Below, piece by piece: positions 11,360-22,976 of a stretch of DNA of 64,000 bases. Every line of letters starts with the position of its first letter. The first letter of the stretch is position 1. The position numbers and the translations under genes were made by a program. The notes below the pieces were generated by a model that searched no databases, was not told where the DNA came from, and saw only the letters and a program-made list of their open reading frames with translations. The stretch is from Eutreptiella sp. 'Long Island Sound 2002' (taxonomy: Eukaryota > Euglenozoa > Euglenophyceae > Eutreptiales > Eutreptiaceae), in assembly GCA_964036045.1 (NCBI GenBank), contig OZ038384.1, forward strand, positions 27,695,771-27,759,770, given 5' to 3'.

Positions 11360-12626
11360 ACCTTACCCTTACCTGCCTAAGCGTATGTGTGAGTGTGCTA
11401 TTCCTAAGGTCCTGAGAGCAAGCCGCAGAAATGGTGTCCTAATTATACCCAAGTCTGCTCGCTTGCTAAACCTGGAGGGTTGTCTTATTGATGCCACTGG
11501 GTACGCCCCGGGTCTCCCCTCCCCTAAGCGCCCAATTTCTGTGCTGCCGCAAAACCTTGGGCGAATACCCAGCGTACTAATCCAGGTATTATTTTCCCTT
11601 CGTATCTGTCTACTACAGGGAGGGGTGGCCAAAAGCTATGAAGGCATGAAAACGCCATTTTGCTAAGTGGCCAAAACGCTGACCTAACCACTGCCACAGC
11701 CCACCAACCCTGCTAAAATTGCAGGAAACGGGTGGGACAGTGACACACGCACTACAGGTCCTACACACCCTACAGTGGCACCATCCTGGTGGGCGAGTGC
11801 TACTGCAACTGGCTCAAGCCCCCACTCAGGATTACCACTCCTACACTCACGCTCTACTGGGTGGTGTTGAAGATAAAGTCGTGGGTCCTAATGACCCTCC
11901 TGTGAAGAAGACAAGAGAACACAGCGCTGCTAAGCAACTGTGGCCTAACAGGGACGTCACAACACGTTTCCCTGCTAGGTCTTGGAGGGGAGAGGCGCAC
12001 AGGTGGCGTGCACAGCGTGGATGTCGATGGAGTCAAACTGCCCTCGCCACTCCTGGCTGAGGCGCAGTTAATTGATTGTGGGATCAGTGCCCTTGTTTAG
12101 CAGGGCAAGAAAAAAAGGGACGCTGCTGCACCAATCACCCTACCTGCCCACCTGTAAAGCAAAGGCCTATGAAGGGGTGTTTGCGGCTGAGGAACCAAGC
12201 CACACTCCACGTAGTATACGCTTCTCAGTGTGACCTATAATACGCTGTCCTCAAACACCCCTGTCAAGCAAGCAAGCGTTAAGAGACTCCTCAGGTTGTC
12301 TTAAAGAACGTACCGAGGAGCCCCTGGGTAACCTAAACAAGGTTTACCGTGCGCATTTCGCGTGGCCTACCCTTTAATGCGTGTGTGAATGCACGAGCAT
12401 GCACGAGTTTTCCAACCTGTCAGTCTGGATCAATCTCTCTCCTAATCTTACCCACAATCACGAACTCCACCAGGGGGTGGCCCCACCTGGGCTTACCTAC
12501 CTTACCTACCGCTGGAGAGTGAAGCAAGGTGAGGGAGAAAGCGAAGCACAAGCGAGACACGACGCTATGCATAAGTGTGTATGTTCTAATCAGTGCAACA
12601 AAAAGGCTGGTTGTGCTGTAAGAGCA
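11360..12626 (+). other. Possible 3' untranslated region of the gypsy element
   Basis: No protein is recognised in this stretch downstream of the gypsy stop codon. It has moderate GC and short open frames only. Because the element is truncated on the 5' side there is no second LTR in the window to compare with, so LTR boundaries cannot be set from sequence alone. Confidence 0.3.
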
Positions 12627-12685
12627 GTTGTCACGGTTGCTCCGCATTGCACCGCGGGGCAGGACCGTTAGCCCCCCGTGACAAC
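12627..12685. repeat. 10-bp perfect inverted repeat with 39-nt GC-rich loop
   Basis: GTTGTCACGG at 12627-12636 is repeated inverted as CCGTGACAAC at 12676-12685. The core contains TGTCACGG and CCGTGACA, which begin TG and end CA. It may be a hairpin or an end signature of a mobile element; on its own it is too short to be an LTR. Confidence 0.55.
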
Positions 12686-12789
12686 CACTCCCTGGCCTAA
12701 GGCCATCTGCTTTTTCCCTAATCTCACCTCTAATCATCTGCAATCTTCTGATCTATCCCTCTATCGTGTTCTGTCGTGCTACCAGGCTT

Positions 12790-15340
12790 GAAAACGACGA
12801 CACATGGCGAGCACTGTGCGTCGGGCAAACAGAACGAGCACACCTGCAGTTTATACCTGATTCATTGAAGTCATATTCTTATTTTTCGAGTTCTTGATTT
12901 TTGGTTTATTCTGGCAATGTGGGTGGAATCTTTAATCACATCTATTTATGTGTGTCTCGTCATTTTCCTGTCTACGTGAGACATACGTTTATAATCTCAT
13001 TATTTCTTTATTTTCCGGCGCTTCGCTAGGAGCCGCTCCTGCGCGCCGCCTTTTTCTGCGTAGGAATTTCTTGATTTAAAAGATCAAGAGATGACTACAA
13101 ATTTTTTAAAAATGAGCATCTGATGCACAATTGGATTCTGTCCAGGTGTGTGCTTTCAGAAAAATTGTAGGCCGTCATTTGACGGATTTTGGTGTTGTCG
13201 CTTCGCGCTTGCGTGGATTCGTCCCTCATTTTCCCATTCCTCTGTTGTACAGACCTCCTCGCAAAGCCTCGTTGAGTAAGCCGCTGTTCTGGCCGAAAAG
13301 CAGCAGCAGGAGACTGAACCAGAATCAAGACCCCACCAAGGGGCAATTCTAATTAAATCAGCTCACCCTCGCCCCAGTACCAGGACAGGTGTCTCCAATA
13401 GGTTCCATGAGACTTGGGTCGAGCGTCCTATGAGAGTCTGGCGTTGGGTTGTGTTACGCTGCAGCTTGGAGGGAGGGATGCACATGCATATGGTCTTGGC
13501 ATGCCCTACTCTAACCCCACCAAGCCACCGGAACCCCGGCAGCGCCAAGAGCGTTGAGTTTTCTGTTGGAGTTTATCATCAACGATGCAGCAAGAGTCGC
13601 TGGCCATGGTAAAGCGCTCTTTTCAAGTGTTAGGGAAGCTATAGGTATTTTAAAGTAGATGTTGAAACCAAGGAAGGGCCAAGAAAAATCCCTTTTTCCT
13701 GAAAGTGCGACAGTGGTGGCCACCACAGCACAAGGAGGAAGTAAGAAAAAGTGCTTTTCCAATGCTTTAGGGTATACTTTAGTTGTATTAGAGGTGCTCT
13801 AAGCACACAGGCATTTCCATCTTAGTATGGGCCCAACCAAAAGTGGTGAAAACACATTTTGACCAATGGAACCAAACACTAAATCAGGATGTGGTGTGGA
13901 CCCCTTTATCCCCAAGCTATAGGCACTAAAACATCTTTTCTTGGGTGGCTGAGTCACTGATATACTGAAGGCAGAGCCTATAGATTTATCTATGTTTTCT
14001 CATGAACCCTTAGCTATCCTAGTGGTATGCACCCTAGGGGGCTGGGGCACCTCTTTTTGAGAGGTCCGGGGTTCCATACGCAGTCAGCCTAGCTAAGTAG
14101 GAATATCCCATGTGACATGGCAGTGACCCCATCGCCACATGCTATGCCACCTCAGCACCTATGGGACCCAAAAAACAAAGAGTGCACATCTCAAGATGGC
14201 ACTGAGGATGAGAGTGACCCCTTGGGGCAGTTTTCCAATCAGTTTTTCTCAAACATGTAAAATATTTCATCCTGAGTTGCAATGTATGCTAATTGCTGTG
14301 GTTTATTGTTGATAGTTTTCTTTATCTAACTCTTTGTGACTGCAGCCCTTCATGCTTTGATCCTGATTTTCTTCTACTTGCTTATCTCTGGCTTGGGCTG
14401 TCCTGGATTGGTTGTATTTCAGCAAATAAAACATTTTCCTCATCAAAAACAAGCAGGAGGAAACCGTACACCAGCAGCAAGCAGCAGGAGAGGCACAACA
14501 AACACACAGTGTTGAAATCACTATAAAACTTTCTTTCAATAGTTGACAATAGATTGTCTGAGGCTCTCTTTGTCTTCATATGTCATAGTTACCCATAGTA
14601 CCCTTGTTAAGCCCCCGGTGGGAGTGAAAATAGGGGAGACCAAGTTTGTTGTCCACTCCGGGGGGACAGATCGAGTGGCTTTGAGTACATATTGGCATTT
14701 AGATAATCAAAAAATATAAAATTAGGTATGCTAAATCACTATTTTGTTGAAATTAAAATGTTCTGTCGTTAAAAATCATCGTGCGCTAGTTCCGGAGGGA
14801 GTCAGTGCTTCCGTTAACTCCCTACGGAACCTGTGCCAAGCCGATTTTAGCTGAACGGCTCCATGTTTCAAGGATTTGACTGTTCACACCTATCAGGAAC
14901 GATGTAAATCAACCCCCTAGCCATCCAAAATCTTTCCGTTAGCAGGGAAATTGTCCGATTTCTGGCGATTTCTTGCGCGCAAAGGCGCCGCTCCCTCCGG
15001 CGCCAAAGATTCAAGGTTTTCTCAGCTGGCGGAATGGATTTAAATAATTCAACGGTCAATTTTAATGTTAAGCTATACCTTTCAAAGTGTGAAATACCAC
15101 TATGTTCATCAGTGCAACAAAACGTTGATACACTAAGGTGGTACACAAAGTAGTCCACCCCCAAATGGCACCGCCTACATGACATCCCTTTATTTGTGAA
15201 TTTCTCAGCTCTAAGGAAATATTTCCCAACAAGTAAGAGTTTATTTCAAACTTCAACTTTTCTACTTCCCAATGCAAACTTACTACCAAAAAACTCAAAT
15301 GCTAGCTAATTGTTTAAAAGCATCCAAAATGGTACACCTA
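12790..15340. other. Unassigned intergenic sequence
   Basis: AT-richer than the flanks, especially 12860-13110. No convincing coding frame or domain on either strand. Near 14010-14090 there is an AGTGG word followed about 50 bp later by a GGTCCGGGGTTCC word, weakly reminiscent of tRNA A and B boxes. Confidence 0.3.
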
Positions 15341-15349
15341 TTGGCTCCT

Positions 15350-16620
15350 TTACCTTAGAATGGCTTTTGTCATTGACACACGTAACTAAGAACAATCGAA
15401 GGAATGACTTGATTACACCATGAAATAAAAATGAACCGTCACCGTGGAAGCATGCATTCACCATGGTCATCCTCTGGTTGCATCCAATTTTCCTTGATAG
15501 GCTCAATGTTTTACTTTTGTGTGCTAACCTGCATTGATGGACGGAAATGTATATCCTTGGAACGGTGGTGTAGATACAATTGCATGATTTGGCTTCCTAC
15601 ATCGAAGAAGGTGCCCTCTCTCTTGTTATCAATGTGGTGTGGATCCATGCTGGTTGCATGATGAGACGGAACCGCAAGTGCAACGGTTTTTAGAGAATGG
15701 CTTTTATCATTGACGCACACAACTAAGAACAATCCAAGGAATGACTTGATTACCGTCACCGTGGGAGCATGCATTCACCATGGTCATCCTCTAGTTGCTC
15801 CTCATTTTTCTTGATAGGCTCAATGTGTTACTTTTGTGTGCTACTTAACGGGTGTTGATGGACCGAAATATATATCCTTGGAACGGTGGTGTGGATACAA
15901 TTCCATGATTTAGCTTCCCAGATCAAAGAAGGTGCCCTCTCATCAAAGAGCGTACGCTCTCTTTTGTTATGAGTGTGGTGTGGATCCATGCTGGTTGCAT
16001 GATGAGACGGAACCGCAAATGAAACGGTTTTTGGAGAATGGCCTTTATCATTGACGCACACAACTAAGAACAATTGAAGAAATGACTTGATTAAACCATG
16101 AAAACAAATATGAATCTTCCTCATAGAAGCATCCATTCACCATGGTCATCCCTTGGTTCCTCTCATGTTGGTTGATAGAATCAATGAGTCATTTTTGTGT
16201 GCCAACTTGTATTTGATCGATGGAAGTATATATCCTTGGAACGGTGGTGTGGATACTACAACTGCAATGGTTTTGGGAAAATGGCTGAATAACTTGCGCA
16301 CATTTAGATCCATCGATGGAATGACGTGATTACACCATGATGTACACATGAACCTTCACCATAGAAGCATGCACCTCATTCTACCATTTGATTATGATGA
16401 TGAATGTGAAGTTCCACGCATTGCCTACCGCCATGGGTTGCACCTCAATTTGGTGATTGTAGATCTCTTTTCGGTTTCAACAAGCAATGGTATTTAAGAA
16501 TGTATCCTTGGATTGCCGGGCGTGTAATTTGATATTTTGGTCTCTCATGGAGCGACACTGGCAAGCATGTAAACATATATCCTTGGATTGGTGCTCTTGT
16601 ACTTACCTGCAAGTCTTGCG
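15350..16620. repeat. Tandem repeat array, unit about 320-360 bp, 4-5 diverged copies
   Basis: Each unit contains, in order, TGACGCACACAACTAAGAAC, AAGGAATGACTTGATT, GCATTCACCATGGTCATCC, TGATAGGCTCAATG, ATATATCCTTGGAACGG and TGGTTGCATGATGAGACGG. Anchor words ATATCCTTGG lie near 15550, 15872, 16230 and 16576. Copies 1-3 are the most complete; the later ones are shortened. Short ORFs across the array are out of phase between copies and do not look selected. Confidence 0.85.
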
Positions 16621-16711
16621 AAACCTCCTGTTTGTCACTATTTTTTTCCCCTATCTTTGGCAGGTAGGGTCCATCCTCCTGAGATGTCGGATGCCACAGT
16701 TAAGTTGGTCT

Positions 16712-16925
16712 TCATTCGTTGACTGGCTCAGCATGGAGGGCCATTCCGGGCTGGTGCCACGGGCGTTGGGTGCTGGTCAAATCCTTGCCGAACATGGCGA
16801 CATGGGGACTTACACCAGTGGGGCCAGGGAGCTCAAGATAGGCTTGGAGGGCCTGGGAGAGTCCCTGGTACCAATTCACCTTGCTCTCTCGATGGAGCTT
16901 CACCATGGTCTCATCCGCCAAATAC
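16712..16925 (-). pseudogene. Retrotransposon integrase C-terminal scrap
   Basis: A 70-codon minus-strand stretch contains KVNWYQGLSQALQAYLE and then TGVSPHVAMFGKD. This fits the region after the integrase catalytic core in LTR elements, where W...L..AL.AY..TG.SP...FG is typical. Neighbouring sequence has stops in all frames and no other Pol domain. It differs from the gypsy relic at 10.3 kb and belongs to another family. Confidence 0.6.
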
Positions 16926-16959
16926 GGCTCTCAATCCTTACGCAGCAACCACATGCTTA

Positions 16960-19900
16960 GTCACCTTTGGAAAGAGACCATGGGATCGGCGGTAGTTTCG
17001 CCAAAGATTTGTTGTACACAGTCACTAAGCTGTCACTAAGCTGTCCCCAGGTTCCCACTTGTCATCGACGCCGAAACGCCCCAATGTACCCTGCTGGCGT
17101 TGGCGGTTCCCCATAGGCCCGTCCCCTTTGACAGTGCTTGCGCACCAGTCTTATTGCACCTTATACCGTGCAACCGCCTGGCCCTCAATCACACGAAAGC
17201 CGAAAAATCAAGTCGCACACCCTGCTTTGGGTATCACATCCAAAGAGGTAGGGGTATCAGATCTAAAGAGGTAGAGGGGCTCAAACAACGGGTAGCTTGC
17301 ACGCAGATGGGAATGGCGAGTGTGTGTCCAACATCAGTGGAAACACAGCAAAAAAGGTGCAAAAAAGGTACAGCATTTGTGGCCCTCATGGCTTCCCTCC
17401 CAAAAGTATCGAAATAAATTCATACCAAACGAATGCGGGCCCTCAAAGTAGTTAGGCTTAGACAAAGGATAGCGTAGCCATGATCCGACGATGGCTGTCA
17501 CCCCCGGTATCCCACCGGCAGGAAAACACTGTCCGCAATGACCGTAAACGCGGCGAGGCCGTGGTCATGATTTGTCCAAACGCGGCGAAGCTGCGACCAC
17601 CGTTCCAGCAAAGGCAGCGCAGCCACCATCACGTGTGCATGGACTTCCTGTGCAGCTGCCCCTCCTCCCTAGTGGTTCGGGTCAAAGCCCCTTTAGGCGC
17701 CCAGGAGTCTTGAAAGGATGGCTTAGACATGGTGGTGCAGAGGAGAAATACCGTCCAGTAAGGGTAAGAAACTTCGGGCACACACCCCAGCTACAACATA
17801 GTCACCACCACCAGACTGCTTACAACCACTCATCATTTCACACATGCAACGCGTGATGGTATTTTCAAGGCCCTGACACAACCGTCTGTACTGTTCCCAT
17901 TGACGAAATATCTTGGTGGCTGCACGGTCTTGCTGGACACAATTGCCAGGACATAATCAGTACAAATGGGTGCGCCCTTCGCATGCGGTGCCCTGGCCCT
18001 GAAATCTATGGTCCCGTTCAGTCGGGGGCATTTGGTTTTGAATGGCGATGCACTTGGAAGTGAAGGCACAGAGTTGTGCAGAGGGGAGAGAAAGAGAGAG
18101 GGGCACAGAGACACAACATTTGGAAGTCGAGAGGGACGGGCTGCCCTCAGGGTGGAATCCAACCGCACCCTGCTTTTGGACTATTTTACCGGAGACGGCC
18201 CCATTTTGCCCATCCATGCAAATAGCCCAACGAGCAGACACACCATCCCTCTGCTCATAGCACAGCGCCCCTCACTAGTCGTAGGTGCTGATTCAAGTCC
18301 TCTTGGGTTGCAGACACCAAAAAGGGTTTCCCACAGGTCCCAAGGGTAACACACATAACGGATGCATGCAAAGCTCAAAAGCCTTGAAACCCATGGCTGC
18401 CTCTGGTCTGCCGCACTTCAAAGTTCTGCACTGCGCGCGCACCGCGACCAATGCCCCCTCAATTGCAAGAGGGATGATGAATGGCTGCAAGAGGACTCGA
18501 AGATCTGAATATGATCATGCAACCACAACAACCAAACGTCCCAAAAAACAATGACCACCCAACAACAGTGGGTCCACCCCTCAAATCCCCCTTGCGCGAG
18601 TGTGGCCGAAGTCAGGGGAATTAATTGTCAGACGGGGTCACATGCTCAAGACGCTTGCAATTCTTCTTCCAATGCACCCCTGCCCCTTTCCCCCCTTTGA
18701 AGCGGCCCAGGTCAGGGAAGAAGGGCGTGCTTATGCATAACACACAGGTGTTTGGTGACAGGTTTCAAGCAGTGCACATTCTGCTGCAACGGAACAGATC
18801 CAGGGCCCGGCGCATAGTGTTGATATTAGGCGTGGCTGATATCCGCATAAATGTTTGTGCAGAGACCAAGTTTGTAGGAGGGCACGACTCCATGTGTTCA
18901 ATGTCTGTTGGGTGTGGGGAGTGTGGACACGTGCCATGCGGCACCCACGTGACTGCCTCGTGTGGAGTGCGAAGCGCCTTGTGGTCCCAGCAACAGCGCC
19001 CATGGCCCCGCGGCCCCCTGCCATTCCCATGTGTCGTCCCCTTGAAACACCTGCAGACAATCACATATAGGGGATGCTGCAGCACTGTCTGGTGTGGTGC
19101 GTAGTGTACGTGTACTGCAGTCTTTGGCGTGTGGCACAAGTGCACGGCTCGGTGTGTAGTGTACGGTGTGGCGCGTAGTGTACTGTACTTGTACTGTACT
19201 CTACTTTGTACTTGGAAACCCGAGAGATAGGGTCCGACAAATGGCTGGAACATTATTTCTAAAATGCAAAAAGTGGTTTTGGCTGGAGGATTTTGTCAGA
19301 CCCCCAGAGGTGGTTGGACGCGGGTGGGAGGGGGGATATCCCTCCTGAGAAATCCTTCATTCCAAAGCACCACTGCCTGCATTCACATTGGAATATTGGG
19401 GCTTGCCGCATTCTACACACATCATCCGTTCATATGGATGGCAGCAATAAGGGGTCTACAGTGGTCGGTGTGTGGCCCTGTGTGGCTGGCCTGCGCTTCC
19501 CACGGAACGCAGTGTGACGCTGCCCCGATCACTTTGGGGAATACATGAAATGGGGATGAAGGTGTTGGGCAGACTTGGGATTCATGCCCAACGCGAAACA
19601 CCATTCACCTGGCCCCCATTTGGACGTCCATTCATGTTGGGCAACAGGAAAAATGGCCGGCAGATTTTTGGAAATGCTCCAGACCTAATTTGCCCCCTGG
19701 AACAAGTGTGGATAGGCCCGCAGCTGTTGTGATCATCATGCACTACCGCTTCTGCCCCAGGGGGTCCTGCACTGTTGGTCAGGCATGGCTGTCACCCCGG
19801 AAGCAATGCAGCCCCCTCCCTTATGGAAGCACGGCTGGAGTCACGGAAAAGGAAAGAATGGTCAGATGGGGTCCTGTGCTGAGACAAGGTCCTGCTTGTG

Positions 19901-21280
19901 CACGACCCACAGGCACGCGGTTTATGGGGATTGGGCCCCATTACAGCGAAATTGGCGGGGAAGCACATCCAAACACATTGAAGTGGGGCACAGCCTCAAG
20001 CAAAATAACATTGCGGGCACAAACACATCTTTGCGACGGGCCCTCTTTCCTACTACAACAGGCTCACAAACATGTCATTGTGCCTCCTTGACCACAACAA
20101 CTGCGGTCAGATAAACAATGGTCAGACAACAAAAAAGGGGACGTGTACCATCAACGATGATTCAGTTTGCCGGTTGTACTTGTGGCACAACGCAAACAAC
20201 AAAAAGGGGGTGGGGAGATCGCCCCCAAAAAACAGGAGCAATTGTGTGCAGCGGCCTGCCTGCTGCTGCTGCTGCCCTGGCGAGGGGGGGGGGGGGGGCT
20301 CAATGGGCCGCCCTCGTCAAAAACCCAAGGAAATCACGTTTCAAAACACTGCCCTCATGCAGGGTTGTCCTGAAGGGCAACAACTGTGGTGTTCGGCGGG
20401 CCCTGTGTGGGCAGGGGGTGTGATACGGTCTTACCTGCCCACCCTCAAAGTATCTGGCGAACACTTGGGGGGGGGGGGGGGCTACTTGAAATGGGTCTCC
20501 CGGACACCTGGGGGGAGACAGCCCAGCAACAACAACAACAACAGACCAAGACCAAGGGTCCGGTCACAAATCAAAGGGCATTGCTGAATGTAGGTGTGGC
20601 CTGTGCATATGGTGTTGCTCGTCCGCCCTATCCTACCAGTTATCGGGGGCATTGGGGGGTTGGGATGTGCTCAGGGGAAGGAAGTTAGGGACAAAGGGCT
20701 TCTCAAGGACAACCCTGCCTGAACTGGTCCCACTGTGAGACGAAATCTCTAGACCAAATGGGGAATCAGATCATGGCAGAGAAATGGGACGATGATCTTC
20801 CAAAGGTTGTGCAGCCAAATGAGGTCCAATGCAGTGACAAGGCCATCTCATGCTCCGAGGTACAATCCCCGAGGGTATCCACCAGCATGCCCTGGTCAAA
20901 ACCCCTGTGCAGCCCTTTTCGCAGTGCCCTGCTGTTGCCAAAAAACTTGTGCTCCCATTGGGCACCGCGGCTGTCCTTGACCCTGCATTTTGCCGCAGCC
21001 TACAAACCAGCGTCAGTCAGCATCGGCCTCCACGGATTGTGCCCAAAGTACTGTCAACCATCCTTTAACCGCCATCAGCCGTGCTTCAACACTGTATTAA
21101 ATCAAGATGAAGCCTGACCATAATTGGCACAATGAGCAGCATCAAATTGAACCTGAAATGCCCCCCTCCCCCTGGAGAAACTCCAAGTGTTTTGCCAGAC
21201 ACATACTGTGCCTCCGTTGCTCCCGTGCTGGCGTCGTCCACATTGTATTTGCTGTCGGGCCTCCACTCAGGGCATTTGGT
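16960..21280. other. Unassigned region with low-complexity tracts
   Basis: No coding sequence could be supported. It includes GTACT/GTGTAGTGTAC repeats near 19100-19210, G-runs near 20285 and 20470, a CTG-repeat stretch near 20260 and a CAA-repeat near 20530. Many short ORFs overlap on both strands with no consistent codon pattern. Confidence 0.35.
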
Positions 21281-21284
21281 AAAA

Positions 21285-21475
21285 CTTAGTACCCCACAAG
21301 GTACAACTTAGTAAAATGTGGTAAAACTTAGTAGAAACAAGGCAAAACTTAGTTAAAAAATTTCCAAAATTTTTTACTGATTTTCTTTACTATGTAAAAA
21401 GAGAAAAAAATCATTAAGTTTCACCATACCCCCCCCCCACTTTTTACTCAGGAATTCTCACTTTGATGGTAGGTG
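21285..21475. mobile_element. MITE-like AT-rich element with GTAAAACTTAGT ends, copy 1
   Basis: The left side repeats GTAAAACTTAGT and close variants four times (near 21288, 21308, 21324 and 21342). The right side near 21410 has ATTAAGTTTCACCATACCCC, their inverted form. The centre is A/T-rich. There is no coding capacity. A second, separately decayed copy lies at about 31108-31268. Confidence 0.55.
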
Positions 21476-21594
21476 GTACTTTTGTTTAAGAGCACAAAGC
21501 CCCCAAGTCGGTCCCGGGCCACTTGGGTTAGTGGCGCCCCACCCGGGCCAAACCATCATGCACACCAATTAGTTGGCACTTGGCCAATATGACA

Positions 21595-21605
21595 TAATAT
21601 AAATG
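21595..21605 (+). promoter_or_regulatory. Possible TATA box
   Basis: An ATATAAAT word about 60 bp upstream of the ATG at 21658 is placed as a TATA box would be for a short leader. The inference rests only on spacing and on the good initiation context downstream. Confidence 0.3.
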
Positions 21606-21657
21606 GGATTGGGCAGTAGAACAAAATCAGGCTCAAGAAAAGAGTCCTAATTGGACC

Positions 21658-22104
21658 ATGGCCAACATTGGTGCGGCGGCACTGGGAACAAAACCGGGTG
21701 TAATAAAAGGAGAGAACCCGGCAGGGCCACAACCAACTCTAGTGCTAACTACTTACAAGCAGCCACAAAAGACACGCTTGAAGATCAAGCCGGCCTTAGT
21801 ATCTGTATGTCTCGGTTTGCCCGCCTCTATGGGATTCATTGTGCACATCCCAAAGATCGTTTTCCCCAATTCTCCTTGCAGCTCGGTGCAAAAATTCTTG
21901 GTTGACCATCAGCATTTTGGGGGTGTCAAGGAGGCACCGCATGCCACTTGCGATAGATCCACACACCGGGATGGGTGTTATCGGTGGCATCATGAGCAGC
22001 AACAAAGCGGAAAAGCAACGGCAACAAGGGTGGCTGCAAACAATTGGTGCAGTCCTCCACGTATCTTTAACGGACACAAGATAGAGGCATGGAAAGTACA
22101 ATGA
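21658..22104 (+). CDS. Hypothetical small protein (148 aa)
   Basis: Open frame of 148 codons that starts at ATG in the context GGACCATGGCC, a near-ideal Kozak site, and ends before TGA. The first 75 residues are protein-like: a basic, Pro/Gln-containing N-terminus, then a hydrophobic ALVSVCLGLPASMGFIVHI stretch that could be a membrane segment. The second half is rich in His, Cys, Trp and Gln and looks less ordered. An overlapping minus-strand frame (21796-22101) is also open and somewhat protein-like, so the strand is not certain. No family is recognised. The upstream ATATAAAT supports the plus strand. Confidence 0.35.
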   Translation: MANIGAAALGTKPGVIKGENPAGPQPTLVLTTYKQPQKTRLKIKPALVSVCLGLPASMGFIVHIPKIVFPNSPCSSVQKFLVDHQHFGGVKEAPHATCDRSTHRDGCYRWHHEQQQSGKATATRVAANNWCSPPRIFNGHKIEAWKVQ

Positions 22105-22414
22105 AGGACCTTACCTTCGTAGCACATTATGTGAGGTGTGCCATCACCAAAAAGCATGTGCTAGAAGGGTCCGCGGATTTGGGTGCAGGGTGCGGTCCGA
22201 GCTACCTCCCAATGCACAGTTGGGGTCCCAGGCGGGGAGGCCAACTTGGGATGATTGTAGTGCAAAACAACGTGAGCCACACATGTCGCTGAGACGCACA
22301 ACATAGAAGGTAAAAATTGGATGGAAAATGCTACTCATATTGCTTAGGATTTTTGAAAATGCCACCCATGTATGCTCACCAAATCCGACTCATGTCGCAG
22401 GGTAGATTTTGAAA

Positions 22415-22556
22415 ATTGCAAGCAACATAGCATGGAAAATTTCTTCCGAGCGCCCCTAAGCATCTTGGCCGGGAAGTCCCAGGATATCGCTATCGATATT
22501 GCTTGCGTTTTTGAGGCCGCTCTCGCGACCAAAACTGCCGAGCGTTTTCCCTAGCC
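22415..22556. repeat. Dispersed ~140-bp repeat, copy 1
   Basis: Shares TTTCTTCCGAGCGCCCCTA, GCATCTTGGCCGGGAAGTCC, GATATCGCTA.CGAT.TTG and GGCCGCTCTCGCGACCAAAA with the stretch at about 29990-30148, in the same orientation, with only scattered differences. Both copies lie next to decayed minus-strand coding regions (22.66-25.1 kb and 29.1-30.05 kb), so it may be the conserved end of one mobile family. Confidence 0.8.
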
Positions 22557-22661
22557 GTTTTGACAACTTCCAGGCGTGTTTCCAACATCTTTGCGCACCA
22601 TAGCAGATGCCATTGTACCTAGGCAATGCAAAGACACATGCAAAAGAAAGGCAAGCATAAC

Positions 22662-22930
22662 TTAACTTGAAGTGTGAACGTTGTACTCTCCTTCACTTAG
22701 CATACGTACATTACTGGACATGGCATCCACATCCACTACATCCTTTCCAATATGTACAGCCACACGGCGATACTTCTTATTTTGCGATGGGATTTCTGTG
22801 TTGCTGCCTGATGACGTGGACCAATTAGAATCGGTGGTGCTTACAGTAGAGCCACCGGATACGTCTTGCCCACCATTATCTGAGTCGGCACCAGAGGGGC
22901 CTTCACTACTACTGTCACTGCTGCTGCTAC

Positions 22931-22976
<46 letters not shown>

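Noticed and set aside
15350-16620. CRISPR-like array
   Set aside because: Units are over 300 bp, diverged, with no short identical repeat/spacer pattern, and the DNA is eukaryotic.
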